NCBI GenBank assembly: GCA_021774735.1
Contig: JAJFIS010000041.1
Span: 27,844 to 91,843, forward strand
DNA: 64,000 nucleotides
Source: Alphaproteobacteria bacterium
Lineage (GTDB): Bacteria > Pseudomonadota > Alphaproteobacteria > Sphingomonadales > Kordiimonadaceae
Direction of reading: 5' to 3'
Position numbers and translations under genes: made by a program. Within the stretch, counting starts at the first letter, position 1; each line of letters begins with the position of its first letter. The notes under the pieces were generated by a model. That model saw nothing but the letters and a program-made list of their open reading frames with translations, made no database searches and was not told the DNA's origin. Of this stretch, positions 16,778-26,641 are shown one piece after another.

Positions 16778-17683
16778 ATGGACGGCATCGACCTCGTAAT
16801 CATAGAACTTCAGCCCGGCACCCAAACGGTTTTGGCCATCACTCTTGCTATCATGATGTTAGGGGTCGCGCTTGGGCTTAAGCCAGAGCATTTTGCCTTT
16901 ATTCGCACATCTCCGCTGCGCGTGGTCAAAGGGGCGCTTACCCAAATGATTGGTCTGCCGCTGCTGACCCTTGGCTTTATATATGTATGGGATATGCCAG
17001 CAAGTGTGGCGTTAGGCATGATTATCGTCGCCTGCTGCCCCGGCGGCAATGTTTCGAACGTGCTGACCAAAGTTAGTGGAGGCAACACAGCCTATTCCGT
17101 GTCTCTAACCACAGTTTCCAGCGTTTTGGCCCCGCTTTATACGCCTTTTGCCATATTATTTTGGTCCAGTATTTATGCCCCAACCAACGCCCTAATAGAC
17201 TCGATTGACTTGAATGCTGGAATGTTTTTACTGCAAACCAGCTTGATATTGCTATTGCCGCTTATTACCGGCATGCTAACCGCCCAATATTATCCAAAGT
17301 TAGCAGCTAAATTAAACATTTGGCTAACTCGTTTTTCCGTCTTCATTATCTTTTTACTCATTGTGGTTGGCTTAAGCACTAATTGGCATTTAATTATCCT
17401 ATATGGTGCTATAATTCTACCTATCGTAATATTGCATAATAGCGCATCTTTTCTGCTTGGCTGGGGAGCCGGTGTAACATTGCTCGATGACAAATTATCA
17501 GCGAGAGCTTTAACCTTTGAAGTTGGCATTCAAAATAGCGGCTTGGGGCTGGTGATTTTACTCAGCCAATTTGAAGGGCTTGGCGGCGCCGCGCTGATCA
17601 TTAGCACATGGGGTATCTGGCATTTTGTCGGCGGCTTCACAGCCATTGGCCTTTACAACTGGTCAGACCGTAAAACCGCCTAA
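16778..17683 (+). CDS. BASS-family (bile acid:sodium symporter-like) transporter
   Basis: An inner-membrane protein of 301 residues with about nine to ten hydrophobic segments. Family signatures include ALGLKPEHF after TM1, the PLRVVKG loop, ACCPGGNVSNVLTK, GNTAYSVSLTTVSSVLAPLY and the late EVGIQNSGLGLVILLSQF. These match sodium-dependent organic-anion symporters of the bile acid:Na+ (SBF-like) family, where the crossed discontinuous helices bind sodium. The bacterial substrate is not predictable; members carry pantoate, 2-oxoacids or other organic anions. It is a stand-alone gene 85 bases after mobA, ending 19 bases from the convergent flavin oxidoreductase. Confidence 0.88.
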   Translation: MDGIDLVIIELQPGTQTVLAITLAIMMLGVALGLKPEHFAFIRTSPLRVVKGALTQMIGLPLLTLGFIYVWDMPASVALGMIIVACCPGGNVSNVLTKVSGGNTAYSVSLTTVSSVLAPLYTPFAILFWSSIYAPTNALIDSIDLNAGMFLLQTSLILLLPLITGMLTAQYYPKLAAKLNIWLTRFSVFIIFLLIVVGLSTNWHLIILYGAIILPIVILHNSASFLLGWGAGVTLLDDKLSARALTFEVGIQNSGLGLVILLSQFEGLGGAALIISTWGIWHFVGGFTAIGLYNWSDRKTA

Positions 17684-17702
17684 GTCATATTACCGCGCCC
17701 GT

Positions 17703-18806
17703 TTAAGCCAAGCTGCCCAGCATTTCTTTGGTATAGTTATTCAGGCTATCCATTTCGCCCGCTTGCACTTTGTTTGCCCAATCTGGGTTGGCTATAAGCG
17801 CGCGCCCTACGGCGACAAGGTCAAACTCACCAGCGTTTAAGCGCTCATAAAGTCCGTCCAGGCTAGCAGTTTTGCCTTCGCCCATCTCGTTTGAGCCTTC
17901 GACGATGAAATCATCATCCAACCCTACGCTGCCAACTGTCATGGTTGGTACGCCTGTTAGCTTTTTCGCCCAGCCAGCAAGGTTTAAATTACTGCCTTCA
18001 AATTCTGGCTGCCAAAAACGCCGCGTACTGCAATGCAGAATATCAGTTCCTGCATCAATGATCGGGCCAAGGAAAGCTTCCATTTCATCAGGGTTCGTCA
18101 CCAGTTGCGCGACATAGTCTTGTTGTTTCCACTGTGACCAACGGAAGCAAATAGGGAAATCAGCGCCAACAGCCGCGCGAACAGCCTTGATGACCTCTAA
18201 GCCAAACCGCGACCGGCCTGCAAGGTCCCCACCCCATTTGTCAGAACGGACATTGGTGCCATCCCAGAAAAATTGATCAATTAAATAGCCATGAGCCCCG
18301 TGGATTTCCACGCCGTCAAAGCCGCATGCTTTTGCGTCTGATGCTGCCTTGGCATAAGCCGCGATACAGTCAGCGATATCTTCTTCCGTCATCACATGGC
18401 CGGTTACTTTACCCGCTTTTGCCATGCCAGAGGGGCCATAGCCCGGCACTGATGGGTCAGGCTCGACGCCCGGACGGCGAATGGCACCGACATGCCAAAT
18501 TTGGGGGAATATCTTTCCGCCCTCACCGTGAACAGCTTCCACAACCTGTTTCCAGCCTTTAAGCGCATCATCACCCGCAATCGCTGGCACATTCGGGTAC
18601 CCATTGGCTGCAGGGTGGCCAATATAGGTTCCCTCGGTAATGATTAGCCCCACACCACCCGCCGCACGACGCCGATAATATTCGACATTTTTCGGTCCCG
18701 GTGCATTGCCGGGGGACATCATCCGGGTCATTGGTGCCATAACAACACGGTTAGACAGGTCGATGCCACCACCGCTAAAAGGGGTGAACAAGGGATTATT
18801 GGTCAT
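17703..18806 (-). CDS. NADH:flavin oxidoreductase, old yellow enzyme family
   Basis: FMN-dependent ene-reductase-like TIM-barrel protein, 367 residues. FMN and active-site regions are visible: APMTRMMSPGNAPG near the N-terminus, GVEIHGAHGYLIDQFFWDGT with the His-x-x-His/Asn type substrate anchors, NVRSDKWGGDLAGRSRF, and VAVGRALIANPDWANK near the C-terminus. It likely reduces activated C=C bonds (enones) with NAD(P)H; the natural substrate is unknown. ATG 18806 is chosen because GGAG lies 9 bases upstream; the in-frame ATG at 18815 directly abuts that SD. It is the downstream neighbour of the hemolysin-III-like gene. Confidence 0.88.
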   Translation of the reverse strand: MTNNPLFTPFSGGGIDLSNRVVMAPMTRMMSPGNAPGPKNVEYYRRRAAGGVGLIITEGTYIGHPAANGYPNVPAIAGDDALKGWKQVVEAVHGEGGKIFPQIWHVGAIRRPGVEPDPSVPGYGPSGMAKAGKVTGHVMTEEDIADCIAAYAKAASDAKACGFDGVEIHGAHGYLIDQFFWDGTNVRSDKWGGDLAGRSRFGLEVIKAVRAAVGADFPICFRWSQWKQQDYVAQLVTNPDEMEAFLGPIIDAGTDILHCSTRRFWQPEFEGSNLNLAGWAKKLTGVPTMTVGSVGLDDDFIVEGSNEMGEGKTASLDGLYERLNAGEFDLVAVGRALIANPDWANKVQAGEMDSLNNYTKEMLGSLA

Positions 18807-18848
18807 GAAAGTCATCTCCGAAAATTAAGAACAAAACATAAAATATCT

Positions 18849-19508
18849 TTATAAAACATAGCCGTAAATGGAAATAAAGGCGAAGCCAGAGGCCACAACT
18901 ACCATTACATGCCAAATCGCGTGGGTATATTTAATCGATTTAGCGGCATAAATAAAGGCCCCAATGGTGTAACAAATGCCAGAAGCTGCCAACCAAAAGA
19001 AGCCAGCGCCGGGCAGCAATTCATATAACCATTTCATCACAACCACCCCGCCCCAGCCCATGGCAAGATAAATACTCAGCGATAACCATTTAAACTGATG
19101 CTGTTTGTCCACCAAAAACATAACAATTTTAAAGGCAACACCAAAAGCAGCCACCGACCACATAGATATCAGCAGCATCATACCAACATCAGGGGCCAAA
19201 ATAAGCAGGGCATAGGGCGAATAGGACCCAGCAATCATCAAGTAAATTGCTGCGTGATCGAGCATCTTTAAAAAAGGCTGAAAAGGGGACTTGTATGCAG
19301 CATGATAGAGGGTGCTGGTCATAAACATCAATATCATGCCAAACCCGAACAAACCCGCAGCAAGCAGTGCATCCGGGTGGCTTGACCCAGCGGCTTTTGC
19401 GCCCAATAACACTAACGCAACGATACTGAACAGCACCCCGGCACCGTGGCTAAGCACATGCAGTATTTCTTCACCAATGCTATACTCTCGAACGACTTTC
19501 GCTGACAT
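18849..19508 (-). CDS. Hemolysin III/PAQR family membrane protein
   Basis: A seven-helix membrane protein of 219 residues from the HlyIII/YqfA group of the PAQR superfamily. Signatures are GEEILHVLSHGAG at the N-terminus, TSTLYHAAY, FLKMLDHAAIYLMIAGSYSPYAL with the conserved Asp-His, and HAIWHVMVV with the C-terminal metal-binding His pair. PAQR members bind a metal through these His residues and may have hydrolase activity; bacterial members are linked to membrane homeostasis. The start is ATG 19508 with AAAGG 7 bases upstream; an in-frame TTG at 19547 has no support. Confidence 0.88.
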   Translation of the reverse strand: MSAKVVREYSIGEEILHVLSHGAGVLFSIVALVLLGAKAAGSSHPDALLAAGLFGFGMILMFMTSTLYHAAYKSPFQPFLKMLDHAAIYLMIAGSYSPYALLILAPDVGMMLLISMWSVAAFGVAFKIVMFLVDKQHQFKWLSLSIYLAMGWGGVVVMKWLYELLPGAGFFWLAASGICYTIGAFIYAAKSIKYTHAIWHVMVVVASGFAFISIYGYVL

Positions 19509-19664
19509 AGTGAGACCTTTACCCTTTAAGGTTTTGAATATATTCAATCATGGTTGTTTCTGCCAACGTGATTAAATTCAAACTTTATTTACAAAATTTG
19601 ATTTGACCCACTAAAGCTTTTCGCGGTTGAATATGCATCAAGAATATTTGATTGGGAACAAAAT

Positions 19665-22046
19665 ATGAAAAATGCTGTAAAATACTTATCAATCTCATTA
19701 CTTATTTTGCTAGGCTTATCTGCTTGTGGTGGTGGCAGTTCAGTGTCAAATATTTCACCTAATGCTAACGTAACACCACCCCCTCCTCCACCACCTCCTC
19801 CTGTAGATCCTGATATTTTTAGAACAGCAGAATTCAATGCCAACTGGGCCTTGGAAGCTATTAATGCTGCAGAAGCCTATGCCAAAGGCTTCACCGGAGA
19901 GGGCGTAACCATTGGCTTTGTTGACTTTAACTTTGATTTAGCTACTTCTGAGCTGAATGTGGACGCCCGAAGCCTTGGGGCTGATGCAGATATAGTTGCT
20001 ATTTATGAAGCGCAAATCGGTGAGGAAGCTTCTTCTAGCCCCCATGGTCATGCGGTTGCAGTAACAGCTGCTGGCATCAAAAATGATATTGATACACACG
20101 GCGTTGCTTTTGATTCTAATGTGTTATTAGTAGACTTCTTTTCAGGCGTAAACAGCCGGACGATAATCCAAAACAATGTCACAAATACACTATCTGACCC
20201 TTGGACATGGCTGGTCAACAATGGTGCAAGAATAGTAAATAAATCTCTCGGGTTTGATGAAGATGATTTCATTTCCAACCCACCGCAGGTTTCGCAAAGA
20301 TTCATTGTAGACTTCGACACTAATGTCGTTTTCGCCGGAGGACTTCTTGTAACATCCGGTGGAAATAATAGTGACAATGAGCCATCCCTGTCTAATCTTG
20401 AAGCACTGCAAAGGTTACGCAATGCTGGTTTTCTTAACTCTGGTCCCGGCGCGATGATTATGGTTGGGGCCGTTGACAAGAACAATGTGATCGCAGATTT
20501 CTCTGACCATGCCGGATCCGGCGATAGTAGAAATCATTTTATGGTGGCACCGGGTGTTGATGTCATATTTCCTTACTCAAATGAAAATGGGCCGGGCTTG
20601 TTCGTAGGAAGTGGCACCAGTTTTGCGGCACCTCTTGTTTCTGGTGCAGCTGCCGTATTAATGGAGCGCTGGCCATCCCTGACAGCAAGAGACATTAGAA
20701 ATATCCTTTTTGAGACAGCAACTGACTTAGGCGAGGCGGGGGTTGATGCAGTTTATGGTCATGGGCTTCTAAACTTGAATGCGGCATTGTCCCCATCAGG
20801 CAATACTACTGTTGCGGTTAGAACGGTTGGGAATAGCTTAAATGTTTCTCCTTTAAGCCTAGCCATTGTCTCTGGCGGCGCTATGGGAGATGCCATCAGG
20901 TTAAGCGATGCGCTTTCAAACACTATGATAACCGATAAGTTTAAGCGTGACTTTGCTGTTGATTTATCATCAGCCATAACTTTCCAAAATAACCACATTG
21001 TGGTCGGAAATAAACTCTCTGCCCGGCAAAATTGGCAGAGCCAAAACCTAATTCAAAGCCGAAACCTCACGGTACAATTCGGATTTTCCTATGACCAACA
21101 CCGCCGTGCAATTCTACCTTTTTTATCTCAGGCTGAACAAAATTTAGAACCATCACCCAATTATTCATTTGAACTTGCTGGATCAAAAGGAAACCTAGAA
21201 TGGCGGTTAGGTCGTGGCAGCAGTTTAAGTGCATCCATGAAAAATACTTTTGACACAGCTGGATCAAACCGCGATTGGTCATTAACAGACCATAATTCCA
21301 TAATGCCAGAAGCCCAGAACAATAACTTTATCATTATTGGCACACCTATAGGTAAAAATGACCAAATCTCATTTGGAATAGCATATGGCCAAGATGATAG
21401 TGACCAACTCAACACCCAAATAGCGGTGACAGCAGAGAGATCCACATTAACCTCATCCCTTCGCTATGATAGATATAGTGATAATTTCGATTTAAATGTA
21501 TCAGTGGGTTTAATGCAGGAAAAAGGTAGTCTGCTTGGCACCAAAACCAATGGTGCCATTTCTTTTGGTGAGGCTGCTTACAGTGAGTGGTTGTCGTTAG
21601 GTGTTACATGGCACAGTACAGCCAAGATGCAGATCAGCGCTAATGTTATGGGCGTGACAAGTCAATCTCAGCATAACAGCACAGGCCTAATTGAGGATGT
21701 ATCAGGCTTGTTCAGTAGCCGCATTTCCTTTGACATATCTTATCAGGGCTTATTCCATCAAACTGATCAGATGTATTTTTCTATATTTCAACCACTTCGA
21801 ATTGAACAAGGTTATGCGACCTTGGTGAATGGTGCGGGCTTAAACCCTGTAACCGGTGAAATTCTATTTCAAGCACAGAAAGTATCTCTGGCACCCTCTG
21901 GCCGTGAGAAAGCCATAGAGGCTGGTTACTCTCGGCAGTTTGCAGGTTGGACAGCAGAAGCGCGCGTTGCCTATAGATTCCAAGCGGGACATATCATCAA
22001 TCAAAATGATCTGGCATCACTGTTATACTTATCTAGGCGATTCTAA
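19665..22046 (+). CDS. Lipidated subtilisin-like autotransporter protease (NalP-like)
   Basis: A 793-residue type Va autotransporter. Residues 1-20 form a lipoprotein signal with lipobox LSAC (Cys21), followed by a Gly/Ser stretch and nine consecutive Pro (38-46). Residues about 55-375 are an S8 peptidase with Asp87 (GFVDFN), His127 (PHGHAV), the oxyanion Asn region (SGGNNSDN) and Ser319 (GTSFAAPLVSGAA). The last 270 or so residues are a beta-barrel translocator with alternating strands and a terminal aromatic (SRRF). The combination of lipidation, S8 passenger and barrel is that of Neisseria NalP, which sheds surface proteins. The role here is inferred. Its stop overlaps the convergent ICMT-like gene by 4 bases. 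Confidence 0.92.
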   Translation: MKNAVKYLSISLLILLGLSACGGGSSVSNISPNANVTPPPPPPPPPVDPDIFRTAEFNANWALEAINAAEAYAKGFTGEGVTIGFVDFNFDLATSELNVDARSLGADADIVAIYEAQIGEEASSSPHGHAVAVTAAGIKNDIDTHGVAFDSNVLLVDFFSGVNSRTIIQNNVTNTLSDPWTWLVNNGARIVNKSLGFDEDDFISNPPQVSQRFIVDFDTNVVFAGGLLVTSGGNNSDNEPSLSNLEALQRLRNAGFLNSGPGAMIMVGAVDKNNVIADFSDHAGSGDSRNHFMVAPGVDVIFPYSNENGPGLFVGSGTSFAAPLVSGAAAVLMERWPSLTARDIRNILFETATDLGEAGVDAVYGHGLLNLNAALSPSGNTTVAVRTVGNSLNVSPLSLAIVSGGAMGDAIRLSDALSNTMITDKFKRDFAVDLSSAITFQNNHIVVGNKLSARQNWQSQNLIQSRNLTVQFGFSYDQHRRAILPFLSQAEQNLEPSPNYSFELAGSKGNLEWRLGRGSSLSASMKNTFDTAGSNRDWSLTDHNSIMPEAQNNNFIIIGTPIGKNDQISFGIAYGQDDSDQLNTQIAVTAERSTLTSSLRYDRYSDNFDLNVSVGLMQEKGSLLGTKTNGAISFGEAAYSEWLSLGVTWHSTAKMQISANVMGVTSQSQHNSTGLIEDVSGLFSSRISFDISYQGLFHQTDQMYFSIFQPLRIEQGYATLVNGAGLNPVTGEILFQAQKVSLAPSGREKAIEAGYSRQFAGWTAEARVAYRFQAGHIINQNDLASLLYLSRRF

Positions 22047-23431
22047 GCATCATGAGAATATTTTTGCCGCAATTTCTTCCACCACGGCGGCGTATAAGAT
22101 TTTGCCACATTTGCTGAGTAGCGGGTGAAAGGCAAAATCCATGGCACCCAACGGAAAATACCATTGCGGTCAATCCATTCAGCGTAAGCCACATATTCAG
22201 GGTAGTGCGACAAATGCCGCTCTTCGGTTTTGGCCCGCATATAATAAATGAAATTAACCCCTAGAAGCATCAAACAATTACGCAGAACCGATGCCCCATC
22301 AACATTGGTAATGAACGGGATAGAGATGAGCCACCAACTGATATTTTTAGACACATAAGCTGGATGCTTGGTTAGCCGGTAAACGCCTGTCGTGGTTAAG
22401 CCACGATATGTCATGTTGGAAAAACGATACCCCAAACTGACCGTAGCCAGCACATAAACGACGATGCAAACAACAATCGCCAATCCCCAAGAAACGTAAA
22501 GATAAGGAGTGTCCTTCAGCCACATCCCCCAATAACCACCATCATCATAGGTAAAATAGCTCCGCATGAAAACCCCGGTCCAAAGGGGTGGATAGCACAT
22601 TATGCATACGACCCACCCCAGAAGGGATGGCTCACTGGAGCGAATGTCAGCGTCAAAAAGTTTCAACGTTAAAACATAGCCAACTGCTGCGAAAACAACA
22701 TCCATGGTATAAAGCACGATGAAGAGCAAATCATATATTTGATTGAACTCCTCGGGAACAGAAGCATTCTCTTTGGCTAAAAACAGGCCAATATCATCTA
22801 GGAGAAAAATGGCCATTAAAGCCATGAAAAAACCTTTGATGATCCATGAGCGGCCATGTTCAGCCAAGGTTACTTTACAAATTTTTTCGCGCGCATCTGT
22901 TGACCAAATGGAAAGAACCAAAAGGCCCATATGCCAATAGCCATCTTCTGGGTTCTTCATGCGGCGGTCTGTATAGGCCACATAAAAAGGGGCCACGATT
23001 AAACATAAAGGAACCACTATCCACAGCATTTGCCAAAAGCGATCATACCAAGAGCCATATTCGGGCAAAAGCCAATAGACAAAGCCAAGGGCTGAATAGG
23101 TAGCGATCAAACCAATCATCTTTATGAATATGCGGTGACTGCGTATGCCGCCATTTTGCTCCGATGGCTCAAGGCGTTTTTTCTTGGCGACAACCTTGAT
23201 GATGTCATACGCCAGCATAGGAACAGCACAAACCAACATGAGCGCAAATGTGATCCAAACCGGCGCACTAATATTTACATTTAAGAAAGCGGACAAATCT
23301 TCCGCACGCATTTGTAGGGCTGTGGCATTTTTAACAATAAAATATAATACGCCCAGAAACAACAATCCACCCAACATGTTAGGCCAAAATGGTATTTCAG
23401 ATTTTGGACATTTATCGTCCTTTACATGCAT
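22043..23431 (-). CDS. Polytopic membrane protein with ICMT-like methyltransferase domain
   Basis: A 462-residue integral membrane protein. Roughly the first 300 residues contain several hydrophobic helices of unknown function. The C-terminal portion carries an isoprenylcysteine carboxyl methyltransferase/phospholipid methyltransferase pattern: RGLTTTGVYRLTKHPAYVSK, then a hydrophobic hairpin, then EERHLSHYPEYVAYAEW. In that family the HPxY and the E-E-x-x-L segments bind S-adenosylmethionine and the membrane substrate. The substrate here is unknown. ATG 23431 is preferred because AGGGG sits 8 bases upstream; GTG 23440 is the longer option. It is a monocistronic gene. Confidence 0.75.
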   Translation of the reverse strand: MHVKDDKCPKSEIPFWPNMLGGLLFLGVLYFIVKNATALQMRAEDLSAFLNVNISAPVWITFALMLVCAVPMLAYDIIKVVAKKKRLEPSEQNGGIRSHRIFIKMIGLIATYSALGFVYWLLPEYGSWYDRFWQMLWIVVPLCLIVAPFYVAYTDRRMKNPEDGYWHMGLLVLSIWSTDAREKICKVTLAEHGRSWIIKGFFMALMAIFLLDDIGLFLAKENASVPEEFNQIYDLLFIVLYTMDVVFAAVGYVLTLKLFDADIRSSEPSLLGWVVCIMCYPPLWTGVFMRSYFTYDDGGYWGMWLKDTPYLYVSWGLAIVVCIVVYVLATVSLGYRFSNMTYRGLTTTGVYRLTKHPAYVSKNISWWLISIPFITNVDGASVLRNCLMLLGVNFIYYMRAKTEERHLSHYPEYVAYAEWIDRNGIFRWVPWILPFTRYSANVAKSYTPPWWKKLRQKYSHDA

Positions 23432-23688
23432 CCACCGCACCCCTATTCATTACATTCACCCATTAATCAATGTGGACTATAGCTGAATTTCCAGCGATAC
23501 CAACTATCTTGATTATTGAGGCCTTCTCCAAACACTTATCAACAGGATAGCCATAATGCTGTATAGAGCTCAAATTATTTGTCATCGCAAATTTCAGTGT
23601 TATGCTCCAACCCAACTGACGGTCAGATGCTTTACAAAGCTCGAATGTTAAAACGCAGCACAGCATGCAATTACAGAAAGACAGACCC

Positions 23689-24066
23689 ATGATTGGATAT
23701 ATCACCTTAGGTACCAACAATTTTGATAAGGCTGCGGCTTTTTATGATGCCTTGCTCGCTGAGCTTGGCGCAGGGCGCATGATGGAAGGTGATGATTTCA
23801 TCGCTTGGACGCCCGCACCTGGGCAAGCGGCTTTGTCTATCATCAAACCTCATGACAAAAAACCTGCAACAAGTGGTAATGGCACTATGGTTGCGCTGGC
23901 CGCTAGCTCGCCTGAAATGGTTGACAAAATATATGCCAAAGCCATTGAATTGGGTGCCACCTGTGAAGGGGCTGCTGGCCCACGCGGTGATACATTCTAC
24001 GCTGGATATTTCCGTGACGTTGACGGAAATAAGCTCAATGTTTTTTGCATGACCCAACCCTCATAA
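23689..24066 (+). CDS. VOC (glyoxalase/dioxygenase fold) family protein
   Basis: A small cytoplasmic protein of 125 residues with two beta-alpha-beta-beta-beta modules: IGYITLGTNNFDKAAAFYDA at the N-terminus and GDTFYAGYFRDVDGNKLNVF at the C-terminus. The latter has the RDxDGNxL segment common in VOC proteins that bind metal or small hydrophobic molecules. The specific reaction cannot be assigned. ATG 23689 is chosen because homologues begin MIGYxTLGTN; an in-frame ATG at 23665 adds eight unrelated residues. The S9 peptidase gene follows 93 bases later on the same strand. Confidence 0.8.
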   Translation: MIGYITLGTNNFDKAAAFYDALLAELGAGRMMEGDDFIAWTPAPGQAALSIIKPHDKKPATSGNGTMVALAASSPEMVDKIYAKAIELGATCEGAAGPRGDTFYAGYFRDVDGNKLNVFCMTQPS

Positions 24067-24159
24067 AAAAATCGAAACCGATTGGACACATATGTGTCTG
24101 ATCGGTGTTTCATCGCACAAACCCTTATTCCCGGCAAACTATTAGCGACGGAGACATCC

Positions 24160-26481
24160 ATGACCCGCAGTCTATTTTTAGCACCAAAAATATTTACGGC
24201 AAGCTTAGTGATATTTTTAATTTCGGCCTGTAGTAAAAATATAAATGCATCGCATATGCCCACGCCAGAAAGCTTGGATAGGCCGGAACAAAGCTTATTA
24301 ACGCTCGACCGTATCTATAATAGTAGTGAATTTCGTGGTGAACGCTTCCGTTCAACCCGTTGGCTAAAGGATGGCAGTGGCTATACCCTTACGGAGAAGT
24401 CAGCCTTGGTTGAAGGTGGGCGCGATGTGGTGCGCTATAACCCTAAAACGGGTGAAAAAGATATCCTGATCGACGCCGCAGACCTTATCCCTGTGGGTAA
24501 GGATAAGCCAATTTCGGTCAGCAGTTTTGCGTGGTCTGACGATGGTAGCAAAGCCTTGATTTATACGAATAGCAAACGCGTTTGGCGACGCAACACCCAA
24601 GGTGATTACTGGATATTAGACATTGAAAATAAAGTTTTCCGCCAACTTGGAGAAGGCTTTCCAGCCTCATCCCTTATGTTCGCAAAATTTTCCCCTGATG
24701 GAACGCGGGTTGCTTACGTTCAAAAAACAGGACGTAAAATTCATGATATTTACGTTGAAAATATAGACAGCGGTGAAAAAACCCGCCTGACCAATGATGG
24801 CTCAGAGCTTATCATCAATGGTACGTTTGATTGGGTTTACGAGGAAGAATTTGGCCTGCGTGATGGTTTCCGTTGGTCACCGGACGGCACTAAAATCGCC
24901 TATTGGCAACTAGACACTTCAGGTGTTCGCGATTTTACTTTGATGAATAATACCGACAGTCTGTACCCGAAAGTCACCACCTTCAGCTATCCCAAAGTGG
25001 GTGAAACCAACCCTGCCGCCCGCCTCGGCGTTGTCGCAGCAACTGGCGGCAATACAGAATGGATGAATATTGAAGGGGACCCACGCAATAACTATATCGC
25101 CTGGATGGATTGGGCCGCAAATAGCGACGAACTTATCGTTCAACAGCTAAACCGCAGGCAAAATACCAACACCCTATTGATGGTGAATGCTGGCGATGGC
25201 TCTGCTAAAAATATTTTAACCGACCAAGATGCCGCATGGCTTGACCCTGTAACCGATTTCAAATGGTTTGAAGGCGGAAACGAATTTCTCTGGGTCAGTG
25301 AAAATAATGGGTGGCGTCAAGTGTTCCGCGTCAGCCGCGACGGTAAAGCCAAAAAGCTGATAACCGCAGGTAACTATGACGTAGTTCGCATTCGCCGCAT
25401 TGATATGGAAGGCGGTTATATTTACTTTGATGCTTCGCCGGATGACCCGCAGCGTATGTATTTATACCGCACGGCTCTGGACGGCAATCAACCCGCTGAG
25501 CGCTTAACACCGAGCAATGAGCGTGGTACCCACCGTTATTCCATTAGCCATGACAGCAAATGGGCCTTTCACTTTTTCTCAGCCCGTGACAAAGCCCAAC
25601 AAATTGAAATGGTTAGCCTGCCCGACCATGCGGTTCTACGCAATTTTGTCACTAACGAAAAACAGCAAGCAGCTTACGATGCTATCCCCAAAGGCAAGCA
25701 AGAGTTTTTCCAAGTTACCTTGGATGATGGGCAGCAGCTAGAAGGCTTCATGCGCTTTCCGCCAGACTTTGACCCTGCCAAAAAATACCCTGTTATATTC
25801 TTTGTGTACGGCGAACCTGCGGGCATGACCGCTAATGACCGTTGGAATGGTAATAATATGCTTTGGCACATTATGATGACCCAAAAGGGTTATATTTTTG
25901 CCACCATCGACAATCGCGGCCAACCCACCCCCAAAGGTCGAGCATGGCGCAAATCAATCTACCGTAAACTTGGCCTAATAAATGTTGATGACCAAGCGTC
26001 AGCGGCCAAAAAGCTATTAGCGGAACGGCCCTATATGGACCCCACCCGCATTGGCATTTGGGGGCATTCCGGCGGTGGCACCTCCACCCTGCATGCGCTT
26101 TTCCGCCACGGTGATGTTTTCTCGGTTGGTGTTGCTCGCGCGCCCGTGCCAGACCTCCGGCTATATGACACAATCTACCAAGAGCGTTATTCCGGCATAC
26201 TGCCCGAAGATGCTGACTATTATGAAAAAGCGGCGGCAATAACTTATGCGGACCAGCTAAAAGGCAAGCTGCTGCTCGTGCATGGTACCGGCGATGATAA
26301 TGTTCACTATCAAGGCAGCGAGCGTTTGGCGAACAAGCTCATTGAACATAATATTCAGTTTGACTTTATGGCTTACCCCAACCGCACCCACGGCATTAGA
26401 GAAGGAAAGAACACCACACGGCATCTAATGCGATTGCAGACAGAGTTTTTTCTGAAAAATTTACCCGCCGGAGGGCGATGA
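24160..26481 (+). CDS. Dipeptidyl-peptidase IV-type lipoprotein, family S9
   Basis: A 773-residue exopeptidase that releases N-terminal dipeptides (X-Pro/Ala preference in the family). ATG 24160 with a GACGGAG SD opens a lipoprotein signal with lipobox ISAC, so it is probably anchored to a membrane facing the periplasm. Residues about 60-500 are the beta-propeller; the double-Glu motif that binds the substrate amino terminus is visible in DWVYEEEFGLRDG. The C-terminal hydrolase domain has GHSGGGTSTL with the catalytic Ser, VHGTGDDNVH with the Asp and NRTHGIREG with the His. The Ser motif GHSGGG differs from the classical GWSYGG but occurs in bacterial relatives. Confidence 0.92.
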   Translation: MTRSLFLAPKIFTASLVIFLISACSKNINASHMPTPESLDRPEQSLLTLDRIYNSSEFRGERFRSTRWLKDGSGYTLTEKSALVEGGRDVVRYNPKTGEKDILIDAADLIPVGKDKPISVSSFAWSDDGSKALIYTNSKRVWRRNTQGDYWILDIENKVFRQLGEGFPASSLMFAKFSPDGTRVAYVQKTGRKIHDIYVENIDSGEKTRLTNDGSELIINGTFDWVYEEEFGLRDGFRWSPDGTKIAYWQLDTSGVRDFTLMNNTDSLYPKVTTFSYPKVGETNPAARLGVVAATGGNTEWMNIEGDPRNNYIAWMDWAANSDELIVQQLNRRQNTNTLLMVNAGDGSAKNILTDQDAAWLDPVTDFKWFEGGNEFLWVSENNGWRQVFRVSRDGKAKKLITAGNYDVVRIRRIDMEGGYIYFDASPDDPQRMYLYRTALDGNQPAERLTPSNERGTHRYSISHDSKWAFHFFSARDKAQQIEMVSLPDHAVLRNFVTNEKQQAAYDAIPKGKQEFFQVTLDDGQQLEGFMRFPPDFDPAKKYPVIFFVYGEPAGMTANDRWNGNNMLWHIMMTQKGYIFATIDNRGQPTPKGRAWRKSIYRKLGLINVDDQASAAKKLLAERPYMDPTRIGIWGHSGGGTSTLHALFRHGDVFSVGVARAPVPDLRLYDTIYQERYSGILPEDADYYEKAAAITYADQLKGKLLLVHGTGDDNVHYQGSERLANKLIEHNIQFDFMAYPNRTHGIREGKNTTRHLMRLQTEFFLKNLPAGGR

Positions 26482-26641
26482 TTTAACAAGCGGATTGTTA
26501 CGACACTACAATTTATAAACATGAAATAAAGAAGTAAAATTAATGGATTATGGAAGTTTATCACTTTCTTAAGGCTTCATACGCATACTTACACTCAATA
26601 ATAGAAACTGAATATTTCTAACCAAATATCTGGGTAATAAA

